Of a stretch of 64,000 nt of DNA, positions 1 through 9,400 are shown one piece after another (the stretch's first letter is position 1; each line of letters opens with the position of its first letter). The notes under the pieces are model-generated. The model saw only the letters and a program-made list of their open reading frames with translations. It did no database searches and was not told where the DNA came from. Source of the stretch: Thermonema lapsum (GTDB lineage: Bacteria > Bacteroidota > Bacteroidia > Cytophagales > Thermonemataceae). Made by a program: the position numbers and the translations under genes. Where the stretch lies: positions 951,846-1,015,845 of the forward strand of contig NZ_JAASRN010000001.1 in the NCBI RefSeq assembly GCF_011761635.1, written 5' to 3'.

Positions 1-368
1 TTTATTTGAATCCCCAAAAAGTTTTCGTAGTCCTCGGCTTCTTCACGAATGTCTTCGTCATCTTCGGGATAGTACCAAGTGATTTTCACATCTCCACCTG
101 CATCTTGATATTCCTTCAAGATGCGCACGATGTCCAAAAAACACTTGGAAGAACTGGTATTGTAATAAGTAAGGTTAAAAGTAAAATCGATAGGTCCTCT
201 CTTTTCTTCGGTGTATTTCTTCAACCAATCCAAAATAGGGCGATAAAACTCCCAAGTATCTTCCAAGTACGATTCTCCTTCAATCAGGCACTTTCCAGTG
301 GAGGCATCAAACTTAACGTGTGGGGTAAAATAGGTACTTTTTACGCCTTCAATCTCTAAGTTTTCCAT
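1..368 (-). CDS. SiaC-like regulatory phosphoprotein (DUF1987), partial
   Basis: The minus strand opens at ATG 368 and reads 122 codons to the window edge without a stop. It matches the DUF1987/SiaC family: an N-terminal MENLEIEG strand, a central FYRPILDWLKKY helix, and the motif YYNTSSSK. In Pseudomonas SiaC the Thr of this motif (here T71) is phosphorylated by the SiaB kinase and switches partner binding; that is family knowledge. The family is about 125-130 residues long, so only the last few codons are probably missing. It lies 32 nt downstream of a SiaB-like kinase gene on the same strand, which supports a kinase/substrate pair. The downstream partner (diguanylate cyclase, phosphatase or other) would be outside the window. 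Confidence 0.88.
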   Translation of the reverse strand, partial: MENLEIEGVKSTYFTPHVKFDASTGKCLIEGESYLEDTWEFYRPILDWLKKYTEEKRGPIDFTFNLTYYNTSSSKCFLDIVRILKEYQDAGGDVKITWYYPEDDEDIREEAEDYENFLGIQI

Positions 369-400
369 ATGCTCGCTTTATTTTCTATATCCTAAAATTG

Positions 401-949
401 TTAAAGGTTTTTCTTCACATTCACAGCCAGCGCAAAAAACGAAAGCTTGTCGTCCACATCACGAAACTCTACCGATATAGGCTGTGCCGAAGTTAAGGCT
501 ATTTGAATGAGCCCGATACCTGCCCCTTTGCTTCGCTCATCTTCGTTGGGGTTGATGCGCTGTTCAAATTTCAAGCGGCGCAGTGCTTCCCTGTCAAGTG
601 TGTTAATCAACTCGCATTTGTCCCACAAGGTAGGTATCCATTTTTTTTCAACCAAGTTACCTGCCATCAAGGTATAGAATTCCTCATCTTCGGTAATCAC
701 AATGGTGCCTACCCGGTACTCTTTATCCCCAATTTTACTGACTTCAGAAGAATAAAAAAAGATATTCTGTGCCAACTCCATGAATATAGAATATACTTTT
801 TTACCGGATTTGGGGTCTTGTGCCAATTTGTTTTTTAACTCCTTACTTATCTCGTATATAATCACGTCGGACATTGGACCTTTATACGATACCAATATTT
901 CTTTGCTTGACAGGTCCTGGTAGTGATTAAAAAAACTAAACTTTCCCAT
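401..949 (-). CDS. SiaB-like protein kinase (DUF6272)
   Basis: A 182-residue soluble protein with a GHKL-type ATPase fold. An N-box-like helix with ELAQN lies near residues 58-62 and a glycine-rich lid, GAGIGLIQ, near 141-148. This fits the SiaB/DUF6272 family, which phosphorylates SiaC on Thr/Ser rather than acting as a histidine kinase (family knowledge). The SiaC-like gene follows directly on the same strand. A good Bacteroidota promoter lies upstream at 1005-1038, so the pair is probably its own operon. In Pseudomonas the pair controls biofilm formation through a diguanylate cyclase; the output here is unknown. Confidence 0.8.
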   Translation of the reverse strand: MGKFSFFNHYQDLSSKEILVSYKGPMSDVIIYEISKELKNKLAQDPKSGKKVYSIFMELAQNIFFYSSEVSKIGDKEYRVGTIVITEDEEFYTLMAGNLVEKKWIPTLWDKCELINTLDREALRRLKFEQRINPNEDERSKGAGIGLIQIALTSAQPISVEFRDVDDKLSFFALAVNVKKNL

Positions 950-1004
950 TGCAATCTATTTTTACTGTTTTTGAATAGTCGCAGTTTAATTATAGTAAAG
1001 TGTT

Positions 1005-1038
1005 CAAATATATGCAATTCTATTTGGATTTTTTCCAA
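1005..1038 (-). promoter_or_regulatory. Bacteroidota promoter of the SiaB/SiaC pair
   Basis: On the minus strand a perfect -7 box TATATTTG (1005-1012) is preceded after 23 bp by TTG (1036-1038). It sits about 55 nt upstream of the SiaB-like start. The 216-bp gap at 950-1165 holds no convincing gene. Confidence 0.6.
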
Positions 1039-1118
1039 TTGACTTTGAGCAAATCGCATTTTCTTTTGCAAAAAGAGCCTCCTCTGTGGCATTGGCTTCG
1101 CAATTAAAGCGGAATTCT

Positions 1119-1126
1119 TATTTTTG
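1119..1126 (+). promoter_or_regulatory. Putative -7 box for the ddl/PASTA operon
   Basis: TATTTTTG matches TAnnTTTG and lies 39 nt before the ATG at 1166. The nearest upstream TTG (1092-1094) is 24 bp away, slightly long, so only the -7 element is well supported. Confidence 0.4.
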
Positions 1127-1165
1127 AGCAACTAATTAGTCTGCGAAACCTATAGTTTTCATTTC

Positions 1166-3862
1166 ATGATACGAATCGGGATATTTCTTGGTGGCAACTC
1201 ACGTGAGCGTGAGGTAGCGTTTGCCGGCGGGCGCACCGTCTATGACAACTTGGATAAGTCGCTTTTTGAAGCTATTCCCATCTTTGTGGACAGCTTGGGC
1301 AGATTCATACTCCTGGAATGGGAGTACTTGTACAAAGGCACCATCCGCGATTTTTACCCTCCTGCACAATATCAACCCAAAGACTTTCAAATTTATATAG
1401 AGTCGCTTGGGCATATGCCCCGCGCAACAATCGAGCAAATTGCCGCCGAGGTAGGACGCCCGATTAGTCCTGCCGACTTCTCCGAACTTTTCGATGTAGC
1501 TTTCTTAACCCTGCATGGCTCCTATGGTGAAGACGGCACTATTCAGGGTTTGCTGGAATGGCATGGCATCCCCTATACAGGCTCGGGCATCTTGCCTTCA
1601 GCCATCGGCATAGACAAAGCCACCCAACAACGCCTGTTTCAAAAGATGGGCTTCGAGCGCCCAGCTTACCAGCTGCTTCATCGCAGCGACTATCTGCGTA
1701 TGGACAGCACGGCACTACAACAATTACTGCACGACTGCCTGCATACTCTGGGCAATCGCCTAGTGATAAAATCGGCACATCAAGGGTCCTCGATAGGTGT
1801 GAGTGTGTTGCGTAACCCTTCCCTCGATGACTGGAAAAAAGCCCTGGATAAAGCTTTCTTTATCCGACGCCTTGCACTGGAACACTGGCACCGCCTGAAT
1901 GCAGAACAGCAACGTACACAAATCATCGAATGGATAGACATCCGTGAAGGGCTGGGCTTCCCCATGCTTGTGGAATACCAAGACGAACAGACTACGCTCT
2001 ATCATCCGCATCAATTGCGTGAGTGGCTTGACCGACACACCAGCGGGGAAGTAACACTCTACGCACTGCAAAACACGGAAACGGAAGTACTCATAGAGGC
2101 TTTCATCGAAGGGCAAGAATTTTCGTGCATCGTAATAGAAGACCTAAATGGCAAACCTATAGCGCTGCCGCCCACGCAAATCATCAAACAAAATGAAGTA
2201 TTTGATTATCGTGCCAAATACCTTCCCGGCATCAGCCGTAAAATAACCCCTATCGAACTACCCGAGGCACAAATAGAAGCCATCAGAGAAGCCTGCGTGT
2301 CGTTGTACGAAGCTATGGAAGGCGAAGTGTATGCCCGCATCGACGGTTTCATAACCCCGCAAGGTAAGATTTATCTCAACGACCCCAACACTACTTCGGG
2401 CATGATGCCTTCTTCTTTCTTCTTCCATCAAGCAGCCGAAATCGGCTTCGACCCCAGTCGTTTCCTTACTTATATCATTGAACGTTCGCTGCAGGTGCGT
2501 GCCTCGCAACCCAACCTGCATTTCAAAAGCCTGCAACTACTTGAACGCCTGCATGCCCTGAAAGACAAGCTACACAAACAGAAACAAGACACTATACGCG
2601 TGGGGGTCATCATGGGCGGCTATTCTTCTGAAAGACATATTTCAGTAGAAAGTGGGCGCAATGTCTATGAAAAGCTATCGGCTTCGACTAAATACTCTCC
2701 TATTCCGCTTTTCTTGACCGGCAATGCCAAGCATTGGCAGTTGTATCGCCTGCCCATCCATTTGATGCTAAAAGACAACGCCGACGACATCAAAGAAAAG
2801 ATAGAGCAGTACAAAAAGCACCCTATCATAGAAAAGATAAAGCAAGAAGCACAAGGTCTCACTGCTCACTATGCCCCCGATGCTTTCTTTGAACCCCAAG
2901 CCGTCCATTTCGAAGAGCTGCCTGAGATGGTGGACGTGGTTTTCATTGCCTTACACGGACGCCCCGGCGAAGACGGTTCTCTGCAAGCCGAGCTGGAAAA
3001 GTATAGTATCCCCTACAACGGCTCGGGGGTGGCAAGCTCTCAAATCACCATCAACAAATACGAAACCAACGAAATACTGAAAAAACACGGCATAGCAGTA
3101 GCAGAGCATCGTTTGGTACACAAAAAAGAGTGGGAACAAGAAGGACAAAAGCTAATTGAAGCCATTGAGGCAACTTTTGCCTATCCTTTCATAGCTAAGC
3201 CCACCGACGATGGCTGCAGCTCGGCAGTAAAGAAAGTAAAAAACCGAGAAGAGCTGCTGGCATATATCGAAGCATCGTTCCGCGCAGAAGAAACGCTGGA
3301 CCCGATGCTTATGCAGCGTTTAGGCTTGAAACCGGGCGCCCCCTTCCCGCCCCGTGATTCCTTCCTTATAGAAGAGCTCATCACAGCCCGTGGTGCACGC
3401 CGTTTTCTAGAAATCACCGGTGGCTTGCTTACCCATATCGATGCTGAAGGCAACCGGCAGTATGAGGTATTCAGTCCTTCGGAAACCCCCGCTCTGGGCG
3501 AAGTGTTGTCGCTTGAAGAGAAATTCTTGGCAGGTGAAGGACAAAATATTACCCCCGCACGCTTCTCTGAAGACCCAGAAGAGAACCGACGCATTACCGA
3601 AATCGTAAAACAGCAGCTGCAAAAAGTAGCTGAAATCCTGGACGTAGAGGGCTATGCCCGTATCGATGCTTTCGTGCGCGTGTACTCTCCTGAGGAAGTA
3701 GAAACCATCATCGTAGAAGTCAACTCACTGCCCGGCATGACGCCTGCCACTTGTATATTTCACCAAGCAGCCTTGCACCACTATACCCCTTATGATTTTA
3801 TAGATAAGATTTTGAGCTATGCTCTGAAAAAATCAAAAAATACAAAGCTAAAACACGCATGA
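1166..3862 (+). CDS. Double-length (tandem) D-alanine--D-alanine ligase-like protein
   Basis: An 898-residue protein made of two consecutive Ddl-type ATP-grasp units. Unit 1 (about 1-440) begins IGIFLGGNSREREVAF, and unit 2 (from about 475) begins VGVIMGGYSSERHIS. A single Ddl has about 310-370 residues. Unit 1 keeps the serine loop GSSIGVS (about 207-213) and the omega-loop Tyr in FDYRAKYLPG (about 345), but its metal-ligand motif reads NDPNTTSGMMP instead of EVNTxPGMT. Unit 2 keeps EVNSLPGMTP (about 850), but has Phe in the omega loop (EEKFLAGEGQN) and DDGCSSAV at the serine loop. The expected product is D-Ala-D-Ala for peptidoglycan. The asymmetry suggests one unit catalyses while the other is structural, or that each does a different job. 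It overlaps the next gene by ATGA. I believe long Ddl proteins of this type occur in other Cytophagales, but cannot verify that here. Confidence 0.85.
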   Translation: MIRIGIFLGGNSREREVAFAGGRTVYDNLDKSLFEAIPIFVDSLGRFILLEWEYLYKGTIRDFYPPAQYQPKDFQIYIESLGHMPRATIEQIAAEVGRPISPADFSELFDVAFLTLHGSYGEDGTIQGLLEWHGIPYTGSGILPSAIGIDKATQQRLFQKMGFERPAYQLLHRSDYLRMDSTALQQLLHDCLHTLGNRLVIKSAHQGSSIGVSVLRNPSLDDWKKALDKAFFIRRLALEHWHRLNAEQQRTQIIEWIDIREGLGFPMLVEYQDEQTTLYHPHQLREWLDRHTSGEVTLYALQNTETEVLIEAFIEGQEFSCIVIEDLNGKPIALPPTQIIKQNEVFDYRAKYLPGISRKITPIELPEAQIEAIREACVSLYEAMEGEVYARIDGFITPQGKIYLNDPNTTSGMMPSSFFFHQAAEIGFDPSRFLTYIIERSLQVRASQPNLHFKSLQLLERLHALKDKLHKQKQDTIRVGVIMGGYSSERHISVESGRNVYEKLSASTKYSPIPLFLTGNAKHWQLYRLPIHLMLKDNADDIKEKIEQYKKHPIIEKIKQEAQGLTAHYAPDAFFEPQAVHFEELPEMVDVVFIALHGRPGEDGSLQAELEKYSIPYNGSGVASSQITINKYETNEILKKHGIAVAEHRLVHKKEWEQEGQKLIEAIEATFAYPFIAKPTDDGCSSAVKKVKNREELLAYIEASFRAEETLDPMLMQRLGLKPGAPFPPRDSFLIEELITARGARRFLEITGGLLTHIDAEGNRQYEVFSPSETPALGEVLSLEEKFLAGEGQNITPARFSEDPEENRRITEIVKQQLQKVAEILDVEGYARIDAFVRVYSPEEVETIIVEVNSLPGMTPATCIFHQAALHHYTPYDFIDKILSYALKKSKNTKLKHA

Positions 3863-4851
3863 AGTTCTGGATAAAAACCAATTCCGTCAAGCAAGTAGTT
3901 ATACATTTGCTACTGGCAGCCATTTCATTCATACTGCTGTTGGTACTTTTCTTCTTTTACTTTATACCCTACATCGCACGGCAAGACGAAGTAACCGAGG
4001 TACCCCGTCTGACAGGTGCCTCCATAGACTCGGTGCTTGCCATTTCTGATGCTCTGCCCGTGGAAATCATCATTCAAGACAGCAGCTTCTCCACCGATTA
4101 CAAACCGGGTACTATCTTAAGCCAATACCCCTTGCCCGGCACACAGGTAAAACCTGGGCGTAAGGTCTATTTGACCATTTGCCCCAAAGAGCCCCCGATG
4201 ACCGAGATGCCCAAGCTTACGGGCATTTCTTACCCCACCGCCATTGCCAAGCTCAAAAGTAGCCAGTTACAACTGGGGCGTATCCGCTTTGAGCCCGACA
4301 TAGCTATTGATATTGTACTTGAACAAGAAATAGACGGCAAGCCTGTCCCGCCCGGTACTCCTATCAAAATGGGCACCAAAGTGGACTTGGTGGTGGGCAG
4401 CGGCATTGGAGAAGAAGAATTTGACGTGCCCGACCTCACCGGCTTAACCCTCGAAGAAGCAGAAACTGTATTGAAGGAGCGTTCGCTGCGCTTGGGCATT
4501 GTGCGCTATGACGAAAATGCCCAAGCGCCCTACCGACGCATATTCAAACAAAATCCAGCGGCATTTGTTGACTTGTCGCAATATGAGCTTGCCGGTTATG
4601 ATAAACACGGCAAACCTATTTATCGCCCCATTAAAGTGCGCAGCGACAGCCTTTTTGCAGACGGAAGCCATAGCAAGAGTTTGAACCTAAGCAAAGTGCC
4701 ACGCAACAAAATACGCCCAGGTGAGATGATAGACGTATGGGTTTCGAATAACCCAACGTATTCGGTATTCAACGACACCATTTCCGTCATGATGAACGAA
4801 ATGCAGCCTATCGACTCACTCATAAAGAAAGGCGGTAATCGGAAGAAATAA
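3859..4851 (+). CDS. PASTA-domain membrane protein 1
   Basis: A 330-residue protein with a short cytoplasmic N-terminus, one transmembrane helix (about 15-37) and an external part of three PASTA domains. These begin at EVPRLTGASIDSVL (about 43), EMPKLTGISYPTAIAKL (about 115) and DVPDLTGLTLEEAETVL (about 194). The third carries a long insertion before its last strand. PASTA domains usually sense or bind muropeptides or the cell wall in Ser/Thr kinases and class A/B PBPs. Here there is no kinase or transpeptidase domain. It overlaps the Ddl-like stop by 4 nt, so the two are translationally coupled and likely act in the same peptidoglycan process. Confidence 0.85.
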   Translation: MKFWIKTNSVKQVVIHLLLAAISFILLLVLFFFYFIPYIARQDEVTEVPRLTGASIDSVLAISDALPVEIIIQDSSFSTDYKPGTILSQYPLPGTQVKPGRKVYLTICPKEPPMTEMPKLTGISYPTAIAKLKSSQLQLGRIRFEPDIAIDIVLEQEIDGKPVPPGTPIKMGTKVDLVVGSGIGEEEFDVPDLTGLTLEEAETVLKERSLRLGIVRYDENAQAPYRRIFKQNPAAFVDLSQYELAGYDKHGKPIYRPIKVRSDSLFADGSHSKSLNLSKVPRNKIRPGEMIDVWVSNNPTYSVFNDTISVMMNEMQPIDSLIKKGGNRKK

Positions 4852-4873
4852 AGCACTCCTTAGTTTTGCCAGC

Positions 4874-5725
4874 ATGGCTCCACGCTTCCATATTCGCATT
4901 CCTACCGACAAGAAAATATATGTATGGCTTCATGCAGTAGCAGCTTTGCTTACGGCACTGCTGTTGCTGCTTTTTTTCTTTCTGCTTGCCTTGCCGTTTT
5001 ATACCCGCCAAGGACAGCTACGCAGTATTCCTAATATCGTGGGCTTATCGCCGGAAAAAGGCATTCAAAGATTACAAGATGCAGGCTTCCGCTCTGTGAT
5101 TCAAGACACAATATTTGTAGTAGGTAAACCACTCAATAGCATTGTGGAGCAATACCCTTCTTACGGACAGCTTGCCAAACCGGGACGCAAAATATACTTG
5201 CGGGTATCGCCTCCCTCTCCCCCACGGCTACCCCTGCCAGAGCTCCGGGGACTAAGTGTGGAACATGGCTTGCGCCGCCTACAACAAGCCGGCTTTCAAC
5301 ACATCCAGTTGCGATACTCGCCCGCTACGGAGCTTCCGCCCAACAATATCATAAGTCTTGAAGACAAGCAGGGCAAGCAGCTAAGTCCTCATAGTCTATT
5401 TACCATCACCGACACCTTGGTAATGGTAGTCAGTGAATCACCAGAGCCTACCATAGAGGTACCCCAACTCATGGGCTTAAGCGAAGAAGAAGCCCGGTTC
5501 GTGCTTCGTGCTTTGGGCTTACGCGTGGGCAATATCGAATACATTTTTGACCAACCCCAGCTGCCCTTAGGCTTGGTGGTAAAACAAAACCCTCTTCCCT
5601 ATGATTGGAAAGAGGGCAAAAAACACTACCATCGGGTAGAGAAAGGCAGCTACATAGACTTGTGGGTGGTAGGCATGCCTGTTCCCCAAGAGTCGGACAC
5701 TCGAAAACCGCACCCTACTCCATAA
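4874..5725 (+). CDS. PASTA-domain membrane protein 2
   Basis: A 283-residue paralogue of the preceding gene, 22 nt downstream. It has a transmembrane helix at about 17-40, then PASTA repeats starting SIPNIVGLSPEKGIQRL (about 51), PLPELRGLSVEHGLRRL (about 120) and EVPQLMGLSEEEARFVL (about 196). No catalytic domain is present. The duplication of the PASTA gene parallels the internal duplication of the Ddl-like gene at the head of the operon. The last 76 nt overlap the 3' end of the convergent gene at 5650-6159. Confidence 0.85.
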   Translation: MAPRFHIRIPTDKKIYVWLHAVAALLTALLLLLFFFLLALPFYTRQGQLRSIPNIVGLSPEKGIQRLQDAGFRSVIQDTIFVVGKPLNSIVEQYPSYGQLAKPGRKIYLRVSPPSPPRLPLPELRGLSVEHGLRRLQQAGFQHIQLRYSPATELPPNNIISLEDKQGKQLSPHSLFTITDTLVMVVSESPEPTIEVPQLMGLSEEEARFVLRALGLRVGNIEYIFDQPQLPLGLVVKQNPLPYDWKEGKKHYHRVEKGSYIDLWVVGMPVPQESDTRKPHPTP

Positions 5726-6159
5726 ACAATTTCAGGGTGTCTTATTTTGCCGCCGCTATTTCCCACCTGCGCCAACATAAACAGTGCTCCCAAGGCAATC
5801 AGTGTGTTGGCAAGTAACAGATAAAACGGATAGTTATCTTTCTTCAAAAGCCACCAAAAAGAAAAAAGGGCAAAGAGACCCACAATTTCTACAAGCCAAA
5901 AAGCAGTCTCGGCGGCTTCCTCATGGGCATGAATGAGGCGATGGTTTACTTCCGGTAGCTTCTCTACTACCTCTTCGGCGCCTTCGCCTGTCAACAGTGC
6001 CGGCACAGCCAATACCGCCGCCAGTATCATCAGCCCCAAACCGGTCATCGCTACCTCCTTCTTCCGAAGAAACAGGGAAGTGAGAAGAACCAGACTACCA
6101 AAAAACATGCCTGCTATAGGCAGGTGGTTCACTACAAGATGTAAATGCGCTGCATTCAT
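5650..6159 (-). CDS. DUF2231-like four-helix membrane protein
   Basis: From ATG 6159 (MNAAHLHLVVNHLPIAG) this encodes 169 residues with four hydrophobic helices and conserved His residues (NHLPIAG, HRLIHAHEEAAE). That is the pattern of DUF2231-like inner-membrane proteins common in Bacteroidota, often near cytochrome genes. Function is unknown; haem or metal binding is possible from the His pattern. A longer in-frame start at 6201 exists, but the family start fits 6159. The C-terminal tail after GNSGGKIRHPEI is read antisense to the end of PASTA protein 2. Homologues tend to end soon after this motif, so the last ~25 residues may be a lineage-specific tail. Confidence 0.65.
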   Translation of the reverse strand: MNAAHLHLVVNHLPIAGMFFGSLVLLTSLFLRKKEVAMTGLGLMILAAVLAVPALLTGEGAEEVVEKLPEVNHRLIHAHEEAAETAFWLVEIVGLFALFSFWWLLKKDNYPFYLLLANTLIALGALFMLAQVGNSGGKIRHPEIVYGVGCGFRVSDSWGTGMPTTHKSM

Positions 6160-6381
6160 AGGCTCTATTCTTTTTATTGAAAACTTGGACAATATAACCA
6201 AATAAATGACTTTTATAGTGTACCACTCTTGCGCACTCCCATAATTTTACTCAATCTCAGGTTACCTAATGCAAGAAACAAAGATTTATATAAAAAACAT
6301 TTGCTACTACTTTTTTTCTTTTTAATGATAAGAATAACATGAATTGAAAACACATTCATCACAAATTTGATTTTAAAAAAA

Positions 6382-6412
6382 TTGGATTAAAATACTGTTT
6401 TTCTTATATTTG
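6382..6412 (+). promoter_or_regulatory. Strong Bacteroidota promoter of the beta-helix protein
   Basis: TTG (6382-6384), 20 bp, then a perfect TATATTTG (6405-6412), 29 nt before ATG 6442. The AT-rich gap 6160-6441 holds no gene apart from this promoter. Confidence 0.7.
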
Positions 6413-6441
6413 CAAAAACATAGCTTTAAAAACAGGTGCTT

Positions 6442-9400
6442 ATGAAACACATAAATACGCTTATTTTAATTACTTTATTCAACATATCATTACATGCACA
6501 AGTAAGTGTAACAGCAACAGCAGGGACGAGCAATGGGTCTTATACAACCTTAAAGGCAGCCATCGATGCCATCAACGCTGGCACACACAAGGGTAATATC
6601 AACATTCAAATCACAGGCAATACCACCGAAACAGCGGGGATTAGCATCAATGCTTCTGGCAATGGAAGCGCCAATTACATCTCCATCACCATACGTCCAC
6701 AGGGTGGGGTACGCACCATTGCTGCCAGTTTTAATGGTCCATTGCTGACCTTAAACGGTTGCCAAAACGTCACCATCGATGGGCAGTACAATGGAGGACG
6801 AGGCTTAATCTTTTCTCACAATTTCGGTGGAACTTATGATTACGCCTTATTATTCACCAATGGTGCTTCCAACAATATAGTACGCTACTGCAACTTCCGG
6901 GCTGGGCAATCACATATAGACAGAGGCGTAATAACTTTGCTTGCCAATAACAGCAACGCTATACAAAACAACATCATAGAATACAACGCGGTCTATCATG
7001 CTCCAAGCTATTTTCCTACAAATGGCATTGTAGCAATAGCCACCGACGCTAACGGCAAAGTGCGCAACAACAAAATCCAACACAACTACATCTACAACTT
7101 CTACTCTCCCAACAAGCCCACTGCCGGCATACGCTTCAACTTTAGCGCTGCTTCTCCGAACTTGAGTTACGGCAACCAAATCTTAAATAACCGTATTTAC
7201 CAAACTTCCTCACGCGACTACTCTTCCAATGATACACATCGCGGCATCTACCTGCAAGGTGGCGGCAGCTATACAGTAAGTAACAATGTTATCGGTTTTT
7301 CCAGCGGCAATGGCATGGGAACCTATCAAATGACTACTACCAATAGTAAATTGCTCTATCGCGCCATAGAGATGCGCGACCTTGACAACGTAGGCACTCA
7401 CCTCATAGAAAGCAACACCATCTCCAACTTTTATTTTGAAACCACCTCAAGTGAGAACAACGCTGCTGGTGGCAATGAAATAGGCATATGGTGTGCTATT
7501 GTCGTGGGGCATTACACCTCTAATGACAATTTCGACGATAATTACTCTGCCATTATTCGAAACAACATCATAGGCAGCAGTACCACCAATGATGTAATTA
7601 TAACGGTCAATGGAGGTAGCAGTGACCAAAGTATGACAAAGGGAATTTATGCCCACTTCAACGGGAATTGCATTATAGAAAACAACAAAATCGGTGGCAT
7701 ATGGGCATATGGAGTAGGCACGACTAATGGCTCTAACTTTGTAGGTATTGATGTGGACGGCAGCGGAAATAAAAACGTAAACTACAATCTGATTGGTAGC
7801 GAAACCACAGCGAACAATATCAAAACAGGAATGCCGAACTTCACTACCGAAGATACATTTGTGGACGGAATCTATGCCGATGCATGGGGCAATAATACCT
7901 ACAACTACAACGTCATTGCCAACATGACTTCTTATGGCAACGGCAGCACTAGTAGCACAGGCTCTACCAATGGAGGCATTTATTGCTACTACGGTACCAA
8001 CACATTCATCGGCAACCGCATCCATGACATCCGTGCATACAACGATGGTGGTTTCTTCAGCTTTACTGACCCCACCACCGGCACCAATGTCAATGTGCAG
8101 CTATTTGGAATTTATAACACAGCCGGCACCGGGCAAGCCATCATAGACAATGAAATATACAATCTTTACAACTACCACCCCTCGGCTCAGTTATGTACAG
8201 TGGGCTTGATGCTTGGTAAAGGTGGCAGTGACTCCTACGTGGCTCGCAACAAGATATACAATCTATGGATGAACAGCAGCGACCTTTCTTCCATAATAAT
8301 GGCCATGGGTGTGAACAACAACAACGCCTCTGATGAGTGGACTTTAGCAAACAACATGATTAGCATAGGGCAAAATGTTACGCGCAATTACCGTATTTTG
8401 GGCTTTTATGCCAACACACCGGCAAGGCTGCGACTCTGGAACAACAGCCTTTTAGTGCAAGGCAATTCCAACGGCTCAGCCAACAACCGAACTCATGCTG
8501 CCATTTTCATCCAAAACAATTTTGAAGCATACAACAACCTGTTCTTCAATGCTCGCACTACTACCGGCGGTTCCAGCGGCATCAACGTAGCACTAAGCAT
8601 ATTCAACGCTGCCGATGTAGCTTCGGTGAATACCGATTTTAACGTTTATTTGGCTAAGGACCCCAACTTCGGAGCGCTGACCCTGGGTTATTTAGACAAT
8701 AATGGCTATACCTTCCCCTATGTTTTCACACAAATGAGCACTTGGCGCAACGAAACAGGCAAAGACGCCTACAGCTGGGCAGAACGCGGCAGCGGCTCGG
8801 CACTTACCTCCTATGTTCCCGACCCTGCCGACCTGTTTATCGACCCCGATAACGGTGACTTACACATCAACCCCAACCATGAAAGCGCATGGTTTGTAAA
8901 TGGCAAAGGTACGCAAATCAACCACCCAGGAGTGATTACTGACTTGGACGGGAACCTTCGCTCCACTTCCGTAACTACGGGAACTACCGATATCGGTGCC
9001 GATGAGTTTGATATGAACTTGGCTGTTGCCCCACCCAATGCTTATATTCAAAGTGGCAGCATTAGCAACGGCAGTACTACCGTTTTCTATTGGGCACAGA
9101 AAGAAGTAGCGCGCATCACTTGGAGTGGTACTACTTTACCTACCGAGATGTGGGTGCAATACTATTCGGGCGAAACTCCACCCAATCCCATACCCGGCGC
9201 AGAATATAGCGATGGCTATTGGCACGTAGCCCCCAAGAACGGCAGCTTCTCTGGTTTATATACCATTCAAATCAGCTTTGGACCACACGAGACCGGTACC
9301 ATCGCCAATCCAAGTACTACAGCTATTCTTACCAAACACGATGCGGGGGTTTGGGTACCTTTCTTTGCCGGTACTGGTCCCCTGCAAAGCCAAAAGAACT

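Noticed and set aside
862-1131. An 89-codon minus-strand frame upstream of the SiaB-like gene
   Set aside because: It overlaps the 5' end of the SiaB-like gene in another frame and its sequence is unlike any family.
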